From: Palsa-851 sp035534435
GTDB taxonomy: Bacteria; Chloroflexota; Dormibacteria; Aeolococcales; Aeolococcaceae
Reading direction: 5' to 3'
NCBI GenBank assembly: GCA_035534435.1
Contig: DATLRX010000113.1
Coordinates: 7,558 to 71,557 of the forward strand
DNA: 64,000 nucleotides
In this document: piece by piece, positions 7,394 to 16,145 of the stretch
Numbering within the stretch: position 1 is the first letter of the stretch
Layout of the letters: each line of letters begins with the position of its first letter
Program-made: the position numbers and the translations under genes
The notes under the pieces: model-generated
Database searches by the model: none
Told to the model about the DNA's origin: nothing
Seen by the model: the letters and a program-made list of their open reading frames with translations, nothing else

Positions 7394-8020
7394 ATGACCG
7401 CTCTGCTGATCATCCTGATCGTCATCGTCCTGATCGCCCTCTACGTCGCGTACCGGTTCAACCGGCTGATCCGCCTGCGGACGCGAACGCAGGAGGCGTG
7501 GTCGGATATCGACGTCGAATTGAAGCGACGCTACGACCTGATCCCGAACCTCGTGAACACCGTGCAGGGATATGCCGCGCACGAGCGCGGTGTGTTCGAG
7601 GCGGTCACGGCCGCACGGACGAACGCGCTCGCGGCGTCGAAGTCAGGCGATCCATCCCAGATGGCCGGCGCCGAGGACGCGTTGACCAGTTCCACCCGGC
7701 AGCTGCTCGCCGTGGCGGAGAACTACCCGCAGCTGAAAGCGTCCGAGCTCTTCCTCAACCTCCAGGAACAGCTGACGACGACGGAGGACAAGGTCGAGTT
7801 CTCGCGGCGCTTCTACAACGGCAACGTCCGCGACTTCAACACCGGGTTGCAGACGTTCCCCACCAACATCCTCGGGCAGATGCTGCACTTCCAGCCGTTC
7901 GCCTTCTTCGAGGTCGCAGACGCCGAACGGGCCGCACCGACGGTGTCGTTCACGCCATCAGCCCCCGCGGCGCCGCCGCCCTCGCCCGCGCCGCCACCCG
8001 CAGCAGCGCCGCCCGTCTGA
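7394..8020 (+). CDS. lemA: LemA family protein
   Basis: An N-terminal membrane helix (residues 3-22) is followed by the hallmark LemA region RLRTRTQEAWSDIDVELKRRYDLIPNLVNTV and the helical bundle through SRRFYNGNVRDFNTGLQTFP. The C-terminal 35 residues are Ala/Pro-rich (PAAPPPSPAPPPAAAPPV), longer than usual for the family. LemA proteins expose their bundle on one side of the membrane; their biochemical role is unknown, though some are linked to envelope stress proteases such as HtpX. An htpX gene is present at 13766-14686 but not adjacent. Confidence 0.92.
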   Translation: MTALLIILIVIVLIALYVAYRFNRLIRLRTRTQEAWSDIDVELKRRYDLIPNLVNTVQGYAAHERGVFEAVTAARTNALAASKSGDPSQMAGAEDALTSSTRQLLAVAENYPQLKASELFLNLQEQLTTTEDKVEFSRRFYNGNVRDFNTGLQTFPTNILGQMLHFQPFAFFEVADAERAAPTVSFTPSAPAAPPPSPAPPPAAAPPV

Positions 8021-8030
8021 GACGCGTCCG

Positions 8031-8780
8031 GTGCGGGGGCGCGTGGTGATGAAGGGCTACCGGCCGATGGACAGCTTCGATGAAGCCACCGCGGCCATCT
8101 ACGATCGCGATCTGCGGGGCGATGAGCAGGCGACGGTGGCACTGCTGGGCGCGCTGGCACGCGGCGGCCCGGCGCTCGAGCTCGCGATTGGCACCGGGCG
8201 CATCGCGCTGCCGCTCGCGGCGCAGGGCATCCGCGTTGACGGCATCGACATGTCCGAGGCGATGGTCGCGCAACTGCGCGCCAAACCCGGTGGCGAGCAC
8301 ATGTCGGTCACGATGGGTGACTTCGCCGACGTCGCGGTCGACGGCACATTCCGGCTCATCTATCTGGTGTTCAACACGCTGTTCAACCTGCTCGAGCAGG
8401 ACGACCAGGTTCGCTGTTTTCTCAACGCCGCCAGACACCTCACCGACGACGGCGTCTTCGTTGTTGAGGCGTTCGTGCCCGCATATCTCAACCGCCTTCG
8501 CGACGATCAATACGTCGATGCCGAGGAGCTCGAGGTCGGCCGCGTGACGTTCGACGTCGGACGGCATGACCCTGTCGCCCAGCGACTCGACGAGAGTCAC
8601 GTGGTGCTGTCGCCCGGCGGCGTGCAGCTGTTCCCGATCGTCTGCCGCTACGCGTGGCCGAGCGAGCTGGATCTCATGGCGCGCATCGCCGGACTGCGGT
8701 TGCACCATCGCTGGGCGGGATGGGAGCGTGAGCGATTCACCGCCGCGAGCCGGAACTGCATCTCGGTCTACGGGCGCTGA
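8031..8780 (+). CDS. Class I SAM-dependent methyltransferase
   Basis: A Rossmann-type methyltransferase domain is visible: motif I ALELAIGTGRIALPLAAQG (near residue 50), motif II acidic residue in VDGIDMSEAMVAQL, motif III-like VTMGDFADV and the post-I LVFNTLFNLLEQDDQ. The acceptor substrate is unknown. Length (249 aa) fits the Methyltransf_25/UbiE-like group. Several starts are possible (GTG 8031, GTG 8043, ATG 8049); the conserved part begins after all of them. It follows lemA by 10 nt, but a functional link is not evident. Confidence 0.82.
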   Translation: MRGRVVMKGYRPMDSFDEATAAIYDRDLRGDEQATVALLGALARGGPALELAIGTGRIALPLAAQGIRVDGIDMSEAMVAQLRAKPGGEHMSVTMGDFADVAVDGTFRLIYLVFNTLFNLLEQDDQVRCFLNAARHLTDDGVFVVEAFVPAYLNRLRDDQYVDAEELEVGRVTFDVGRHDPVAQRLDESHVVLSPGGVQLFPIVCRYAWPSELDLMARIAGLRLHHRWAGWERERFTAASRNCISVYGR

Positions 8781-8810
8781 TCGAGCGGCGTACGGCGTGT
8801 CGTTGTGGGC

Positions 8811-9131
8811 CTACGACTGCGCCGCGGTCTCGGGCCTCCGATACAGCACATGGATCGGCGCGACGCGCCGGCGCACGGTGCGATCCAGGTGCCCGCCGAC
8901 GCCGTTCGATGCTGCCGGCAATGTGCCGCTGCCGACGTAGGCGTCGTTGACCGACGTGGAGAGCGGCGCGTAGCCGACGGCCTCGAGTGCAGCCGCATCG
9001 GTGCCGAACTCCTTCCGATCCCAGTAGTGGCGCTCGATGGTTTCCGGGAAGTGCTGCCTGGCGACCATGCGCTTCAGCGCTCGCGCGTTGAGCCAGTCTC
9101 GGAACGATCCGACGAGCCGTGGTGCGCTCAT
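8811..9131 (-). CDS. Hypothetical protein, 106 aa
   Basis: This is a small soluble-looking protein with an N-terminal amphipathic helix (LVGSFRDWLNARALKRMVARQ) and the segment ETIERHYWDRKEFGTDAAALEAVGY. I do not recognise it. GGAGGGTGAG just upstream of the ATG is a good ribosome binding site and supports a real gene. It is convergent with the methyltransferase gene and separated from it by 30 nt. Confidence 0.6.
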   Translation of the reverse strand: MSAPRLVGSFRDWLNARALKRMVARQHFPETIERHYWDRKEFGTDAAALEAVGYAPLSTSVNDAYVGSGTLPAASNGVGGHLDRTVRRRVAPIHVLYRRPETAAQS

Positions 9132-9230
9132 GTCTCACCCTCCGTCGCCGCAGTCACCGAAATCGGGCGTGCTGCGCGATTCGATTCAACTGTGACCCGA
9201 TGGAATGCAGAGGTCAAGGACTCGGCAGTC

Positions 9231-10172
9231 CTACGGCGCGGGCGGGCCGCCGATCAGATGGGTGATCTCGTCCTGAAAGGACATGGTCGAGGTCAACGTC
9301 AGGAGCTTCGTGCTTCCCCGTGTCACCTGGACCTGAAAGCACGCCCACCAGTCGGAGAACACCATCGGAGTGCCGGAGACGGTCACCTCGATCTGGATGC
9401 GGTAGCCTTCGTCGGCCGTGCAATGACGCACAGAACCGTCGGTCGGGAGGAGGGTGTTGAGATCACGGACAACCACCGCGGCATCCGGCGCGTCGAGATG
9501 CCTGGTGCGCACCGTCGTGGCGTCGGTTGTCCCGAAGTGGTTGATGGATACGAGAGTCACCGCAGTGCCTCCGGGCACGAATTCGTCTGCCGGCTTCGGC
9601 GGCAGCCAGATGACCTCGGCGTCGACTCGCATACCCGTCGCCGACGATCCCATCGCCGCCAGCTCCACCTCCAGCAAAGCGCCGTCGTACGCGATCGTCG
9701 ACGGTGCCTGAAACCCGAGGCTTCGGTTGGTGGGGACACCAGGCCCTCCGGTCATGCCGCTGGCCTCCGATGTCAGCCCCGCGGGGGGATGCGCCTCGAC
9801 CCAGGCGAGCGCATGGGCAAAGGACATGTCGACGCGCCACCAGGCCGTCCGCATGAGCAGATTCACCGACCCCTCGGTCGCAGGAGCGTCAGCAAGGATG
9901 GGGATCGGCGATGTGCTCACCTGCTCGGCTCCCGGCGGCACGCGCACGCTGGCAAGGAGTGTCGTCAGCTCGGCCTCGGCGCGCGCGTGCGTCGATTCTC
10001 CCGTTGCGGCCGCGGTCGGCGCTGCGGTGGGGTGGCCCGCGACAGACGCTGGAACGCTCGCGGCACCGCAGGCCGCGAGAGCAAGCGCGGTAAGCGAAAA
10101 GACGGCCCGGGTCACGAGCCGGGCCCGACTTCCGTGCGAGCGGTCGCTTCCCGGGCCCATCACGGTGAACAC
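9231..10172 (-). CDS. Hypothetical lipoprotein
   Basis: The protein is exported: a basic n-region (SRARLVTRA), a hydrophobic stretch and the lipobox ALAAC near residue 34, then an Ala/Thr-rich linker and about 260 residues of unrecognised, probably beta-rich domain with a Cys pair (VRHCTADEG and WWACFQVQV) that could form a disulfide. No enzymatic motif is apparent. The GTG at 10172 is chosen because TACGAT lies seven bases before it, matching the leaderless arrangement seen repeatedly in this window; an ATG at 10160 is the alternative. It diverges from the propeller-protease pair. Confidence 0.7.
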   Translation of the reverse strand: MFTVMGPGSDRSHGSRARLVTRAVFSLTALALAACGAASVPASVAGHPTAAPTAAATGESTHARAEAELTTLLASVRVPPGAEQVSTSPIPILADAPATEGSVNLLMRTAWWRVDMSFAHALAWVEAHPPAGLTSEASGMTGGPGVPTNRSLGFQAPSTIAYDGALLEVELAAMGSSATGMRVDAEVIWLPPKPADEFVPGGTAVTLVSINHFGTTDATTVRTRHLDAPDAAVVVRDLNTLLPTDGSVRHCTADEGYRIQIEVTVSGTPMVFSDWWACFQVQVTRGSTKLLTLTSTMSFQDEITHLIGGPPAP

Positions 10173-10179
10173 CACGTTG

Positions 10180-10185
10180 ATCGTA
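10180..10185 (-). promoter_or_regulatory. -10 element of the lipoprotein gene
   Basis: On the minus strand TACGAT is followed by seven bases and a GTG start, implying a very short or absent 5' UTR. No consensus -35 is seen. Confidence 0.45.
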
Positions 10186-10298
10186 CGTCCGCCCGGAGCT
10201 ACAGGTTCCCGAATCGTCGGATCCGACCGCCGCCGCGTTCGGCACAACGAGCTTGCAACGATCGTGCTGCACGCCGCTCAACCCCGTCCGAGCACCCG

Positions 10299-10304
10299 TA
10301 GCGT
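10299..10304 (+). promoter_or_regulatory. -10 element of the propeller gene
   Basis: TAGCGT is followed by eight bases and the ATG at 10313, with no Shine-Dalgarno between. This fits a leaderless start. Confidence 0.4.
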
Positions 10305-10312
10305 CGCACCAC

Positions 10313-12631
10313 ATGGCGGACGAAACGAAGGGATCCGAGCCCCAGGCCGGCCCCGACAGCGGCTCGGGCTGGGGTATCCGCGCACCAAGGGACACCGCGA
10401 ACCACGACTGGGACCGGCCGCCCGCGCCGTTGCCCCCGCCCCTTCCGCTGTCGATGCATGTACCGGCGCCGCTGCAGGACGGAGACCCACCACCTCCGCC
10501 GCCTCCGGCAACGCCACCTCCGGCGACGCCGGCTCGCCCGGCACCGGACGCAGCTGCGGCAACGCCGCGTAAGCCACGCAACCCGCTCGTCATCACCGGC
10601 GTCGGTGTCATCGTGATCGCGGCCATCGCCGCGGGCGCGCTGTTCGTCACCAGCAAGTCCCCGGAGACCGTGGTCCCGCTGAGCACGCCGGTGCCGTCGA
10701 CGGTCGCCGTCGTCCACGCCGGACCCGCGGAGCTGGCGCTCGAGTCGTTGACGGGCGGCGGCACGAGCCGGACCCTCAAGCTGCCCGGAGCACCGAGTGA
10801 GATCCTCTCCACGTCCGACCGCACCAAGGCGTTCCTGCTCGACACCGACCACGGCGACGTCGTTCCCGTGAACCTCGTCAGCGGTCATGTGGGCGCGCCG
10901 ATCCCGGTCGGGAAGCTGCCGGTCGATGAGGAGCTCTCCGCCGACGGCTCCACCCTGTACGTCACCGACAACCTCGGCGGCACGGTGATCCCCATCAACA
11001 CGTCGACCGACAGCATCGCGCCTGCGCAGGCGCTCAGCCAGGGCGTCGACTTCTACGTGCCGTCACCGACGAGCTCGGGGGCGATCGTCGGCGCTGCCAC
11101 GTCGAGCGGCCAGCCGGGCGTCGTGTATTTCTACGACCCGGCGAGCGGCAAGGGCGCGCAGGTCTCGGTGGGCACGAACCCGGCACAGGCCGCCTTCTAC
11201 AGCAAGGACGGCAGCACCGTCTGGGTCCTGGAGCAGGGCAACGACGGGAAGCCCGGTGTGCTCATACCGCTCGACGTGGCGACCCAGAAACCTGGGACCC
11301 CGATCACGCTCGGTGTCGCGCCATCCGCATTTGCGGTGACCCCGGACGGCGGGACCGCGGTGGTCACGAACCAGAACGGCAACAGCGTCTCGATCGTCGA
11401 CCTCGTCACTCGCGCGGCCGCCGTGACGGTGGCCGTCGGCACGACGCCCGTGGGAGTCGACATCGACTCCGCCGGCGCGACCGCATGGATCGCATGTGCG
11501 CTCTCGCACACGCTGGTCCCCGTCAACCTTGCCACCGACAAAGCGGGCGCGCCGGTCCCGTTGACGAACGCACCCGGCACGGTGGCACTGCCCGCGAGAC
11601 CCGGCGTCGCTTGGGTCCTGTTCCCGACCTCGAACGGCAGCATCACCTTCGTCGGCGGCACGCAGGGTCCGCTCGGGCGTGCGATCCCGGTCGGCAACGC
11701 CCCGGACGTGCTGCTCGGCACCGGCTCCGAGACGAGCTGGGTTGCGAACTCGCTCAACGACACCGTGCAACGGCTCAACGTCGCCGCTCAGACGGCCGGG
11801 CCCGCCATCTCCGTCGCGAAGGCGCCGAGCGAGCTGAAGCTCACACCGGACGGCCGCTCGCTGCTCGTGCTCAGCTATGGCGACGGCGTGCACGCGGGCA
11901 TGCTCACGAAGGTCGACACCGCCACGTCCAAGCCCGGCGTCCCGCTCAGTGTCGGTCCGTCGCCGGGCCCTCTGGCCGTGTCGACGTCCGGCGCCCTCGG
12001 CTACGTTGCGAGCTACCTCGCGCGGACGATCACGGTGATCGACATCGTCAACTGGCGCATCGCCGGCACGTTCACGCTCCCGTGCGGGCCGACCGACCTG
12101 GCCGTGACACCGGACGAGAGTCAGCTCTTCGTCGCGTGCGCCGACTCGTCCGCGGTGCTCGCGTTCAAGCTCCCGGACAACACGCTGAAAGCCATCATCC
12201 CCGTCGCGGGCATACGCGGCCTCGTCATGCCGCAGCAGGGGACGAACCTGCTCGTGGTCTGCGACAACGCGCTCGAGAACATCAGCACGATCACCGACAA
12301 GGTGGCGAAGACCATGACGGAGACGGGCAACCTCGTCGACGTCGTCGAGACCACGGACTCGAGCGCGATCCTCGCGGTGGACAACTCCGGCGCCGCACTG
12401 CTCTGGATCAACCCGGCCACGCTCGCAACGGTCAAGTCACTCGCAGTGGGTACGCGTCCAGGCGAGGTCGCGTTGTCGCCGGACGGCACGCGCGCGTACA
12501 TCCTCGACACCAGCGAGCAGAAGCTGTATGTCGTCAACGTCTCGTTGTGGAAGATGCGTGCGACGCTTCGCACCTCCCCGGATGCGACCGCCGTCGCCGT
12601 GCCCTCGCCGGTCTTCGTCCCGCCCTCCTGA
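10313..12631 (+). CDS. Membrane-anchored extracytoplasmic beta-propeller (YVTN-like repeats) with proline-rich cytoplasmic tail
   Basis: The protein has 772 residues. About 90 residues of disordered tail rich in Pro (runs of seven and three) precede one membrane helix (about 91-113, NPLVITGVGVIVIAAIAAG). The rest is a large exported domain made of repeated blades with the pattern PxxxAVTPDGxTAxVTNxxxNSVSIVD, typical of YVTN/NHL-type propellers; I count at least ten blade-like repeats. Such domains bind partners or ligands rather than catalyse. The gene for an HtrA-like protease starts 2 nt after its stop, so the pair is probably translated together. An in-frame ATG at 10253 is upstream of the proposed promoter and was not used. 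Confidence 0.8.
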   Translation: MADETKGSEPQAGPDSGSGWGIRAPRDTANHDWDRPPAPLPPPLPLSMHVPAPLQDGDPPPPPPPATPPPATPARPAPDAAAATPRKPRNPLVITGVGVIVIAAIAAGALFVTSKSPETVVPLSTPVPSTVAVVHAGPAELALESLTGGGTSRTLKLPGAPSEILSTSDRTKAFLLDTDHGDVVPVNLVSGHVGAPIPVGKLPVDEELSADGSTLYVTDNLGGTVIPINTSTDSIAPAQALSQGVDFYVPSPTSSGAIVGAATSSGQPGVVYFYDPASGKGAQVSVGTNPAQAAFYSKDGSTVWVLEQGNDGKPGVLIPLDVATQKPGTPITLGVAPSAFAVTPDGGTAVVTNQNGNSVSIVDLVTRAAAVTVAVGTTPVGVDIDSAGATAWIACALSHTLVPVNLATDKAGAPVPLTNAPGTVALPARPGVAWVLFPTSNGSITFVGGTQGPLGRAIPVGNAPDVLLGTGSETSWVANSLNDTVQRLNVAAQTAGPAISVAKAPSELKLTPDGRSLLVLSYGDGVHAGMLTKVDTATSKPGVPLSVGPSPGPLAVSTSGALGYVASYLARTITVIDIVNWRIAGTFTLPCGPTDLAVTPDESQLFVACADSSAVLAFKLPDNTLKAIIPVAGIRGLVMPQQGTNLLVVCDNALENISTITDKVAKTMTETGNLVDVVETTDSSAILAVDNSGAALLWINPATLATVKSLAVGTRPGEVALSPDGTRAYILDTSEQKLYVVNVSLWKMRATLRTSPDATAVAVPSPVFVPPS

Positions 12632-12633
12632 AC

Positions 12634-13749
12634 GTGACCACGCCGGCCGTCGCGTCGCCACCGCCGCTCCCGCCACCACTCTGGGCCGCGCCGCCGCCGG
12701 TCCCACCGCCGTTGCCCCCGAGCAGGAGTCGAACGCCTGCGATCGTGCTCGCGGCCGCTGCGCTCGTCGCGCTCGCCGGGGTGGGCTGGATGCTCGTGCG
12801 CGGCACGCAGCACAGCGTGGCACCCCCAGCATCCGCTGCGCCGACCGGCGGCGATGCGGGCATTGTGAACATCAACGGCGACATCCCCGAAGGAACCATT
12901 GCCGGGACCGGCATGGTGCTGACGTCGAACGGCATCGTGCTCACCAACAACCACGTGGTCGCGAACACCACCTCGCTGACGGCGCAACTCGCCGGCAGAG
13001 GCCCGATCTACAAGGCGGTCGTGATCGGTGTCGATCCGACCCAGGACGTCGCGGTGATCCAGCTCGAGGGCGCGTCCGGTCTGCCGACGACGGCGTTCGA
13101 CCTGTCGGGATCACTCGCGGTCGGCGATCTGGTCACCGGCAAGGGCAACGCACTCGGCCGCAACGGGCCACCGGTCGTCGCGAAGGGGACCGTCACGTCG
13201 CTCGACGAGACGATCCAGGTGCAGGACGAGGGGGCCACGATCGTCGAGACGCTCGACGGCGTCATCTGCTTCAACGCGCCGATCCAGCCCGGTGACTCCG
13301 GGGGCCCGCTGCTCAACGCGCAGGACCGCGTCATCGGCATGGACACCGCGGGGTCGTTGAGCAATGCGACAGGAGCCTCGGCATCCTGGGGATGCGCCAT
13401 CCCCATCACGCGGGCGATGACCATCGCTCAGGAGATCCGCGCCGGCACCGCTTCGCCGTATCTCGAATCCGGCCACCGCGGCGTGCTCGGAGTGGAGGTG
13501 ACCGCACGAGGCGGGGTGAGTGGCGCGGTCGTCGTCGGCACCACGGCCGGCAACGCCGCGGCCTCTGCCGGAATCGTGCCGGGAGATGTGATCACGCAGG
13601 TGGCCGGCCTTGCGGTCGCGTCCGTGGCCGATTTCAACCATGTCATGCAGGACCGCAGGCCGGGGGACGGCATCGCGGTGACCTGGCTCGACACCAGAGG
13701 CGCGACGCACACGGCGACCGTCACGTTGAGCCCAGGCCCGCCGGCGTAA
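12634..13749 (+). CDS. HtrA/DegP-like trypsin-type serine protease with PDZ domain, membrane-anchored
   Basis: The 371-residue protein has a proline-rich N-tail (residues 9-29), a membrane helix (about 35-55), and an exported chymotrypsin-fold protease with a full catalytic triad: His107 (TNNHVVAN), Asp138 (DPTQDVAVI) and Ser222 (GDSGGPL). A C-terminal PDZ domain (about 285-365) contains GVLGVEV and GIVPGDVITQVAG. It should degrade or process proteins outside the membrane. The GTG start lies 2 nt after the propeller gene's stop. Both proteins share the same topology and proline tails, which suggests a complex. Confidence 0.88.
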   Translation: MTTPAVASPPPLPPPLWAAPPPVPPPLPPSRSRTPAIVLAAAALVALAGVGWMLVRGTQHSVAPPASAAPTGGDAGIVNINGDIPEGTIAGTGMVLTSNGIVLTNNHVVANTTSLTAQLAGRGPIYKAVVIGVDPTQDVAVIQLEGASGLPTTAFDLSGSLAVGDLVTGKGNALGRNGPPVVAKGTVTSLDETIQVQDEGATIVETLDGVICFNAPIQPGDSGGPLLNAQDRVIGMDTAGSLSNATGASASWGCAIPITRAMTIAQEIRAGTASPYLESGHRGVLGVEVTARGGVSGAVVVGTTAGNAAASAGIVPGDVITQVAGLAVASVADFNHVMQDRRPGDGIAVTWLDTRGATHTATVTLSPGPPA

Positions 13750-13765
13750 GCAGCGGGTTCGGTCT

Positions 13766-14686
13766 CTAGGTTTCCCTGACCTGGAGCATCGCCTGCAACG
13801 TCGCGATGCGCTCCTCGATCGGGGGATGCGTGTCGAAGAGGTGATGGGTGAACCCGCCGTGGTGCTGCAGCGGGTCGTCGATGCACATCGCCGCGGTTGC
13901 GTGGGTCATCTTCGAGAAGGGCTTGTCATTCTGCTGCAGCTTCTGCAGCGCGTGCAGCAGCCCCGCAGGGTTACGGGTGAGCTCGACACTGCTCGCGTCG
14001 GCAAGCGATTCGCGCGAGCGTGACAGCGAGAACTGCATGAGCGGTCCGACGAGCACCGCAACGACCGAGAGCAGCGCCGCGGCGGCGATGAGGATGATGA
14101 TCAGGTAGCCGCCATCGCGATTGTTGCCACCACGGGTGAAGAACAGCGACCGCCACAGCAGGCTGGCGATGAGTCCGATGAGTGCGATCGACGTCGCGAC
14201 GATCAGGACGAGGCGGACGTCGTAGTTGCGGATGTGGCTCATCTCGTGGCCGATGACGCCTTCCAGCTCCTCGCGATTCATCATCGCGAGCAGCCCGGTC
14301 GTGCACGTGATCGCCGCCTTCTGCGGGCTCGTACCGGTGGCGAAGGCGTTCGGCGACGGGTCGTTGATGATGTAGACCTTCGGCATCGGCAGCCCAGCGC
14401 CGATCGCGAGCGTGGAGACGACGTCGTAGAGCACCGGGGCCTGTTGCTGCGTCACCGGCTGCGCACCCGAGAGGGCGAGGACGGTCTGCGCACCGGCCGT
14501 CACCGACCAGAGGACCACGAGCAGCGCCGCGATTCCCGCGATGACGACGCCCGCGATGCCGCCGCTGACGCCTGAGGCGATGAAGCCGATCAGGTATCCG
14601 ATCGCGGCCCAGATGATGAAGAAGCCGACGATCACGAACACGCTCTTGCGCTTGTTGCGAGCAATCTGGTGATACATCGCCTTCAC
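13766..14686 (-). CDS. htpX: HtpX-type zinc metalloprotease (M48)
   Basis: This is a membrane protease for quality control of membrane proteins. The 306-residue protein has two N-terminal helices (about 14-38 and 42-70), the zinc-binding HEMSH at 147-151, two more helices (about 160-215) and the downstream SRSRESLADASSVELT segment carrying the third zinc ligand Glu, then a C-terminal DTHPPIEERIATLQ. All family landmarks and the usual length are present. The start is GTG 14686. It is convergent with the HtrA-like gene, with only 16 nt between stops. Confidence 0.93.
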   Translation of the reverse strand: MKAMYHQIARNKRKSVFVIVGFFIIWAAIGYLIGFIASGVSGGIAGVVIAGIAALLVVLWSVTAGAQTVLALSGAQPVTQQQAPVLYDVVSTLAIGAGLPMPKVYIINDPSPNAFATGTSPQKAAITCTTGLLAMMNREELEGVIGHEMSHIRNYDVRLVLIVATSIALIGLIASLLWRSLFFTRGGNNRDGGYLIIILIAAAALLSVVAVLVGPLMQFSLSRSRESLADASSVELTRNPAGLLHALQKLQQNDKPFSKMTHATAAMCIDDPLQHHGGFTHHLFDTHPPIEERIATLQAMLQVRET

Positions 14687-14729
14687 TATGCCACGGCAGC
14701 AGGCGGGGGAAACCGAAGCCCCATCCCGC

Positions 14730-16016
14730 TCAGATCAGGCCGGCATAGCGCTCCCGAACCGCCCGCAACGAAGCCTGCACGGGAACCTGTGCCTCGGCTC
14801 TGGCGGCGACGCAGTCGGCCGTCTTGAGCCCGGCGCCCGTGATGTAGGCGACGACCGTCTCGCCGCCCTGCCAGCGTCCGGCCCGAGCCAGCTTGCGGAG
14901 CACGGCCACGGTGACCCCGCCCGCGGTCTCTGCGAAGATGCCCTCGGTCGCCGCGAGCAGCTCGATGCCCTCGACCAGCTCGTCCTCGGTGACGCTCGCC
15001 ACCACGCCGCCGGTGTCGCGAGCGATGCGCAGCACCTCGGCGCCGTCCGACGGGTTGCCGATCGCGATCGAGCGAGCGATCGTGTTCGGCCGCACGGGGA
15101 TCACGGTGTCGTCGCCGGCGTTGAACGCGGTCGCAACCGGGGAACATCCCGATGCCTGCGCGCCGGTCAGCCTCGGGACCCGCGAGCCGCGGTCCACGAG
15201 CCCGAGCTCGATGAGCTCGCCTGCGGCCTTGCGATGCTTCACGAACTGGCATCCGGACGCCACCGGGACGACGATCTCGTCCGGCAGACGCCACCCGAGC
15301 TGCTCGGCCGTCTCGAACGTGAGCGTCTTGCTGCCCTCGCTGTAGTAGGCGCGCAGGTTGAGGTTGCAGAAGCCCCAGTCGACGCAGTCCGCGAGCTCGG
15401 CGCAGAGCCGGTTCACATCGTCGTAGCTGCCGTCGACAGCGATGAGCGTCGGCCGGAAGATCGATGTGCCGATCATCTTCGCGGGTTCGAGATCACTCGG
15501 GACGACGACGACGGCACGGAGCCCGGCATGCGCCGCGTACGCGGCCACCGAGTTGGCGAGGTTCCCGGTGCTGGCGCACGCGATCGTCGTGATCCCGTGC
15601 TCGCGAGCCCACGTCGCGGCGACGCTCACCACGCGGTCCTTGAACGACCCCGTGGGATTCTGGGTGTCGTTCTTCAGGTACAGGTTGCGAAGCCCCAGCT
15701 CGGCACCCAGGTTGCGCGCGTGGATGAGCGGCGTGAATCCCTCGCCGAGCGTGATCGGCTCGGTTTCCGCTCCGTCGACCGGGAGGAGGCCGCGGTACCG
15801 CCAGATGCTCGAAGGACCGGCCTCGATGGACTCGCGCGACACGCGCCGGGCGACCTCGCTGTAGTCGTAGCGAACCTCGAGCGGCCCGAAGCATCGATCG
15901 CAGATGTTCGTAGCCTCGACCGGTGTCTCGTGGCCGCACGCTCGACACACGAGGCACTCGACGTGCGCTGGCGCCGGAGCGCGTCCGTAACGTTCGAGCA
16001 GACTGATGGTGGACAC
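14730..16016 (-). CDS. thrC: Threonine synthase
   Basis: The PLP enzyme converts O-phosphohomoserine to threonine and phosphate. The 428-residue protein starts with a five-cysteine rubredoxin-like knuckle (C21, C24, C27, C39, C42) found in one class of bacterial threonine synthases. The PLP lysine is in NPTGSFKDR (Lys126), and the phosphate-binding loop is GxASTGNLANS. The GTG start lies immediately after the T-run of a hairpin that contains its GGGAGG ribosome binding site, seven bases upstream. Expression is therefore probably controlled by the leader described at 16017-16151. No other threonine genes are nearby. Confidence 0.94.
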   Translation of the reverse strand: MSTISLLERYGRAPAPAHVECLVCRACGHETPVEATNICDRCFGPLEVRYDYSEVARRVSRESIEAGPSSIWRYRGLLPVDGAETEPITLGEGFTPLIHARNLGAELGLRNLYLKNDTQNPTGSFKDRVVSVAATWAREHGITTIACASTGNLANSVAAYAAHAGLRAVVVVPSDLEPAKMIGTSIFRPTLIAVDGSYDDVNRLCAELADCVDWGFCNLNLRAYYSEGSKTLTFETAEQLGWRLPDEIVVPVASGCQFVKHRKAAGELIELGLVDRGSRVPRLTGAQASGCSPVATAFNAGDDTVIPVRPNTIARSIAIGNPSDGAEVLRIARDTGGVVASVTEDELVEGIELLAATEGIFAETAGGVTVAVLRKLARAGRWQGGETVVAYITGAGLKTADCVAARAEAQVPVQASLRAVRERYAGLI

Positions 16017-16048
16017 AAAAAAACCTCCCGGGTTTGTGATCCGGGAGG
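16017..16048 (-). terminator. Attenuator terminator containing the thrC ribosome binding site
   Basis: On the minus strand CCTCCCGG pairs with CCGGGAGG (8 bp, 9-nt loop) and is followed by seven T residues and then the thrC GTG. The 3' arm contains GGGAGG, the thrC Shine-Dalgarno. Folding would both stop transcription and hide the ribosome binding site. Confidence 0.8.
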
Positions 16049-16092
16049 CTTCCGCAACGTGGGCGCGTGCGCCGTTACGTTCGGAAACCTCC
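16044..16092 (-). promoter_or_regulatory. Antiterminator hairpin of the thrC leader
   Basis: On the minus strand GGAGGTTTCCGAACGT (16092 to 16077) pairs with ACGTTGCGGAAGCCTCC (16060 to 16044): 16 base pairs with one G-U and one bulged G. The loop holds its own small GGCG/CGCC stem. The distal CCTCC is the same sequence the terminator needs, so the two hairpins exclude each other and the antiterminator leaves GGGAGG free. Confidence 0.75.
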
Positions 16093-16137
16093 GCGGCGCA
16101 TGATCATGGGTACGAGCACGACTCGTGGACTCAACAT
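16075..16137 (-). CDS. Leader peptide of thrC, 20 aa
   Basis: ATG 16137 to TAA 16075 encodes MLSPRVVLVPMIMRRGGFRT. A hydrophobic run of branched-chain codons (Val-Val-Leu-Val, then Ile) lies in the middle, and the last codons form the 5' arm of the antiterminator. A ribosome reaching the stop codon would cover that arm and favour termination; one stalled on the Val/Leu codons would leave it free. This is classic attenuation geometry. That the sensed residues are branched-chain amino acids is inferred from codon position. Thr at residue 20 is too late to give induction by the usual mechanism. Confidence 0.7.
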   Translation of the reverse strand: MLSPRVVLVPMIMRRGGFRT

Positions 16138-16145
16138 TGGCGGGA

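Noticed and set aside
11485..13749. A 754-codon open frame that would extend the protease far upstream
   Set aside because: The upstream part is the shadow of the propeller gene in another frame; GTG 12634, 2 nt after the propeller stop, gives the proper membrane protease.
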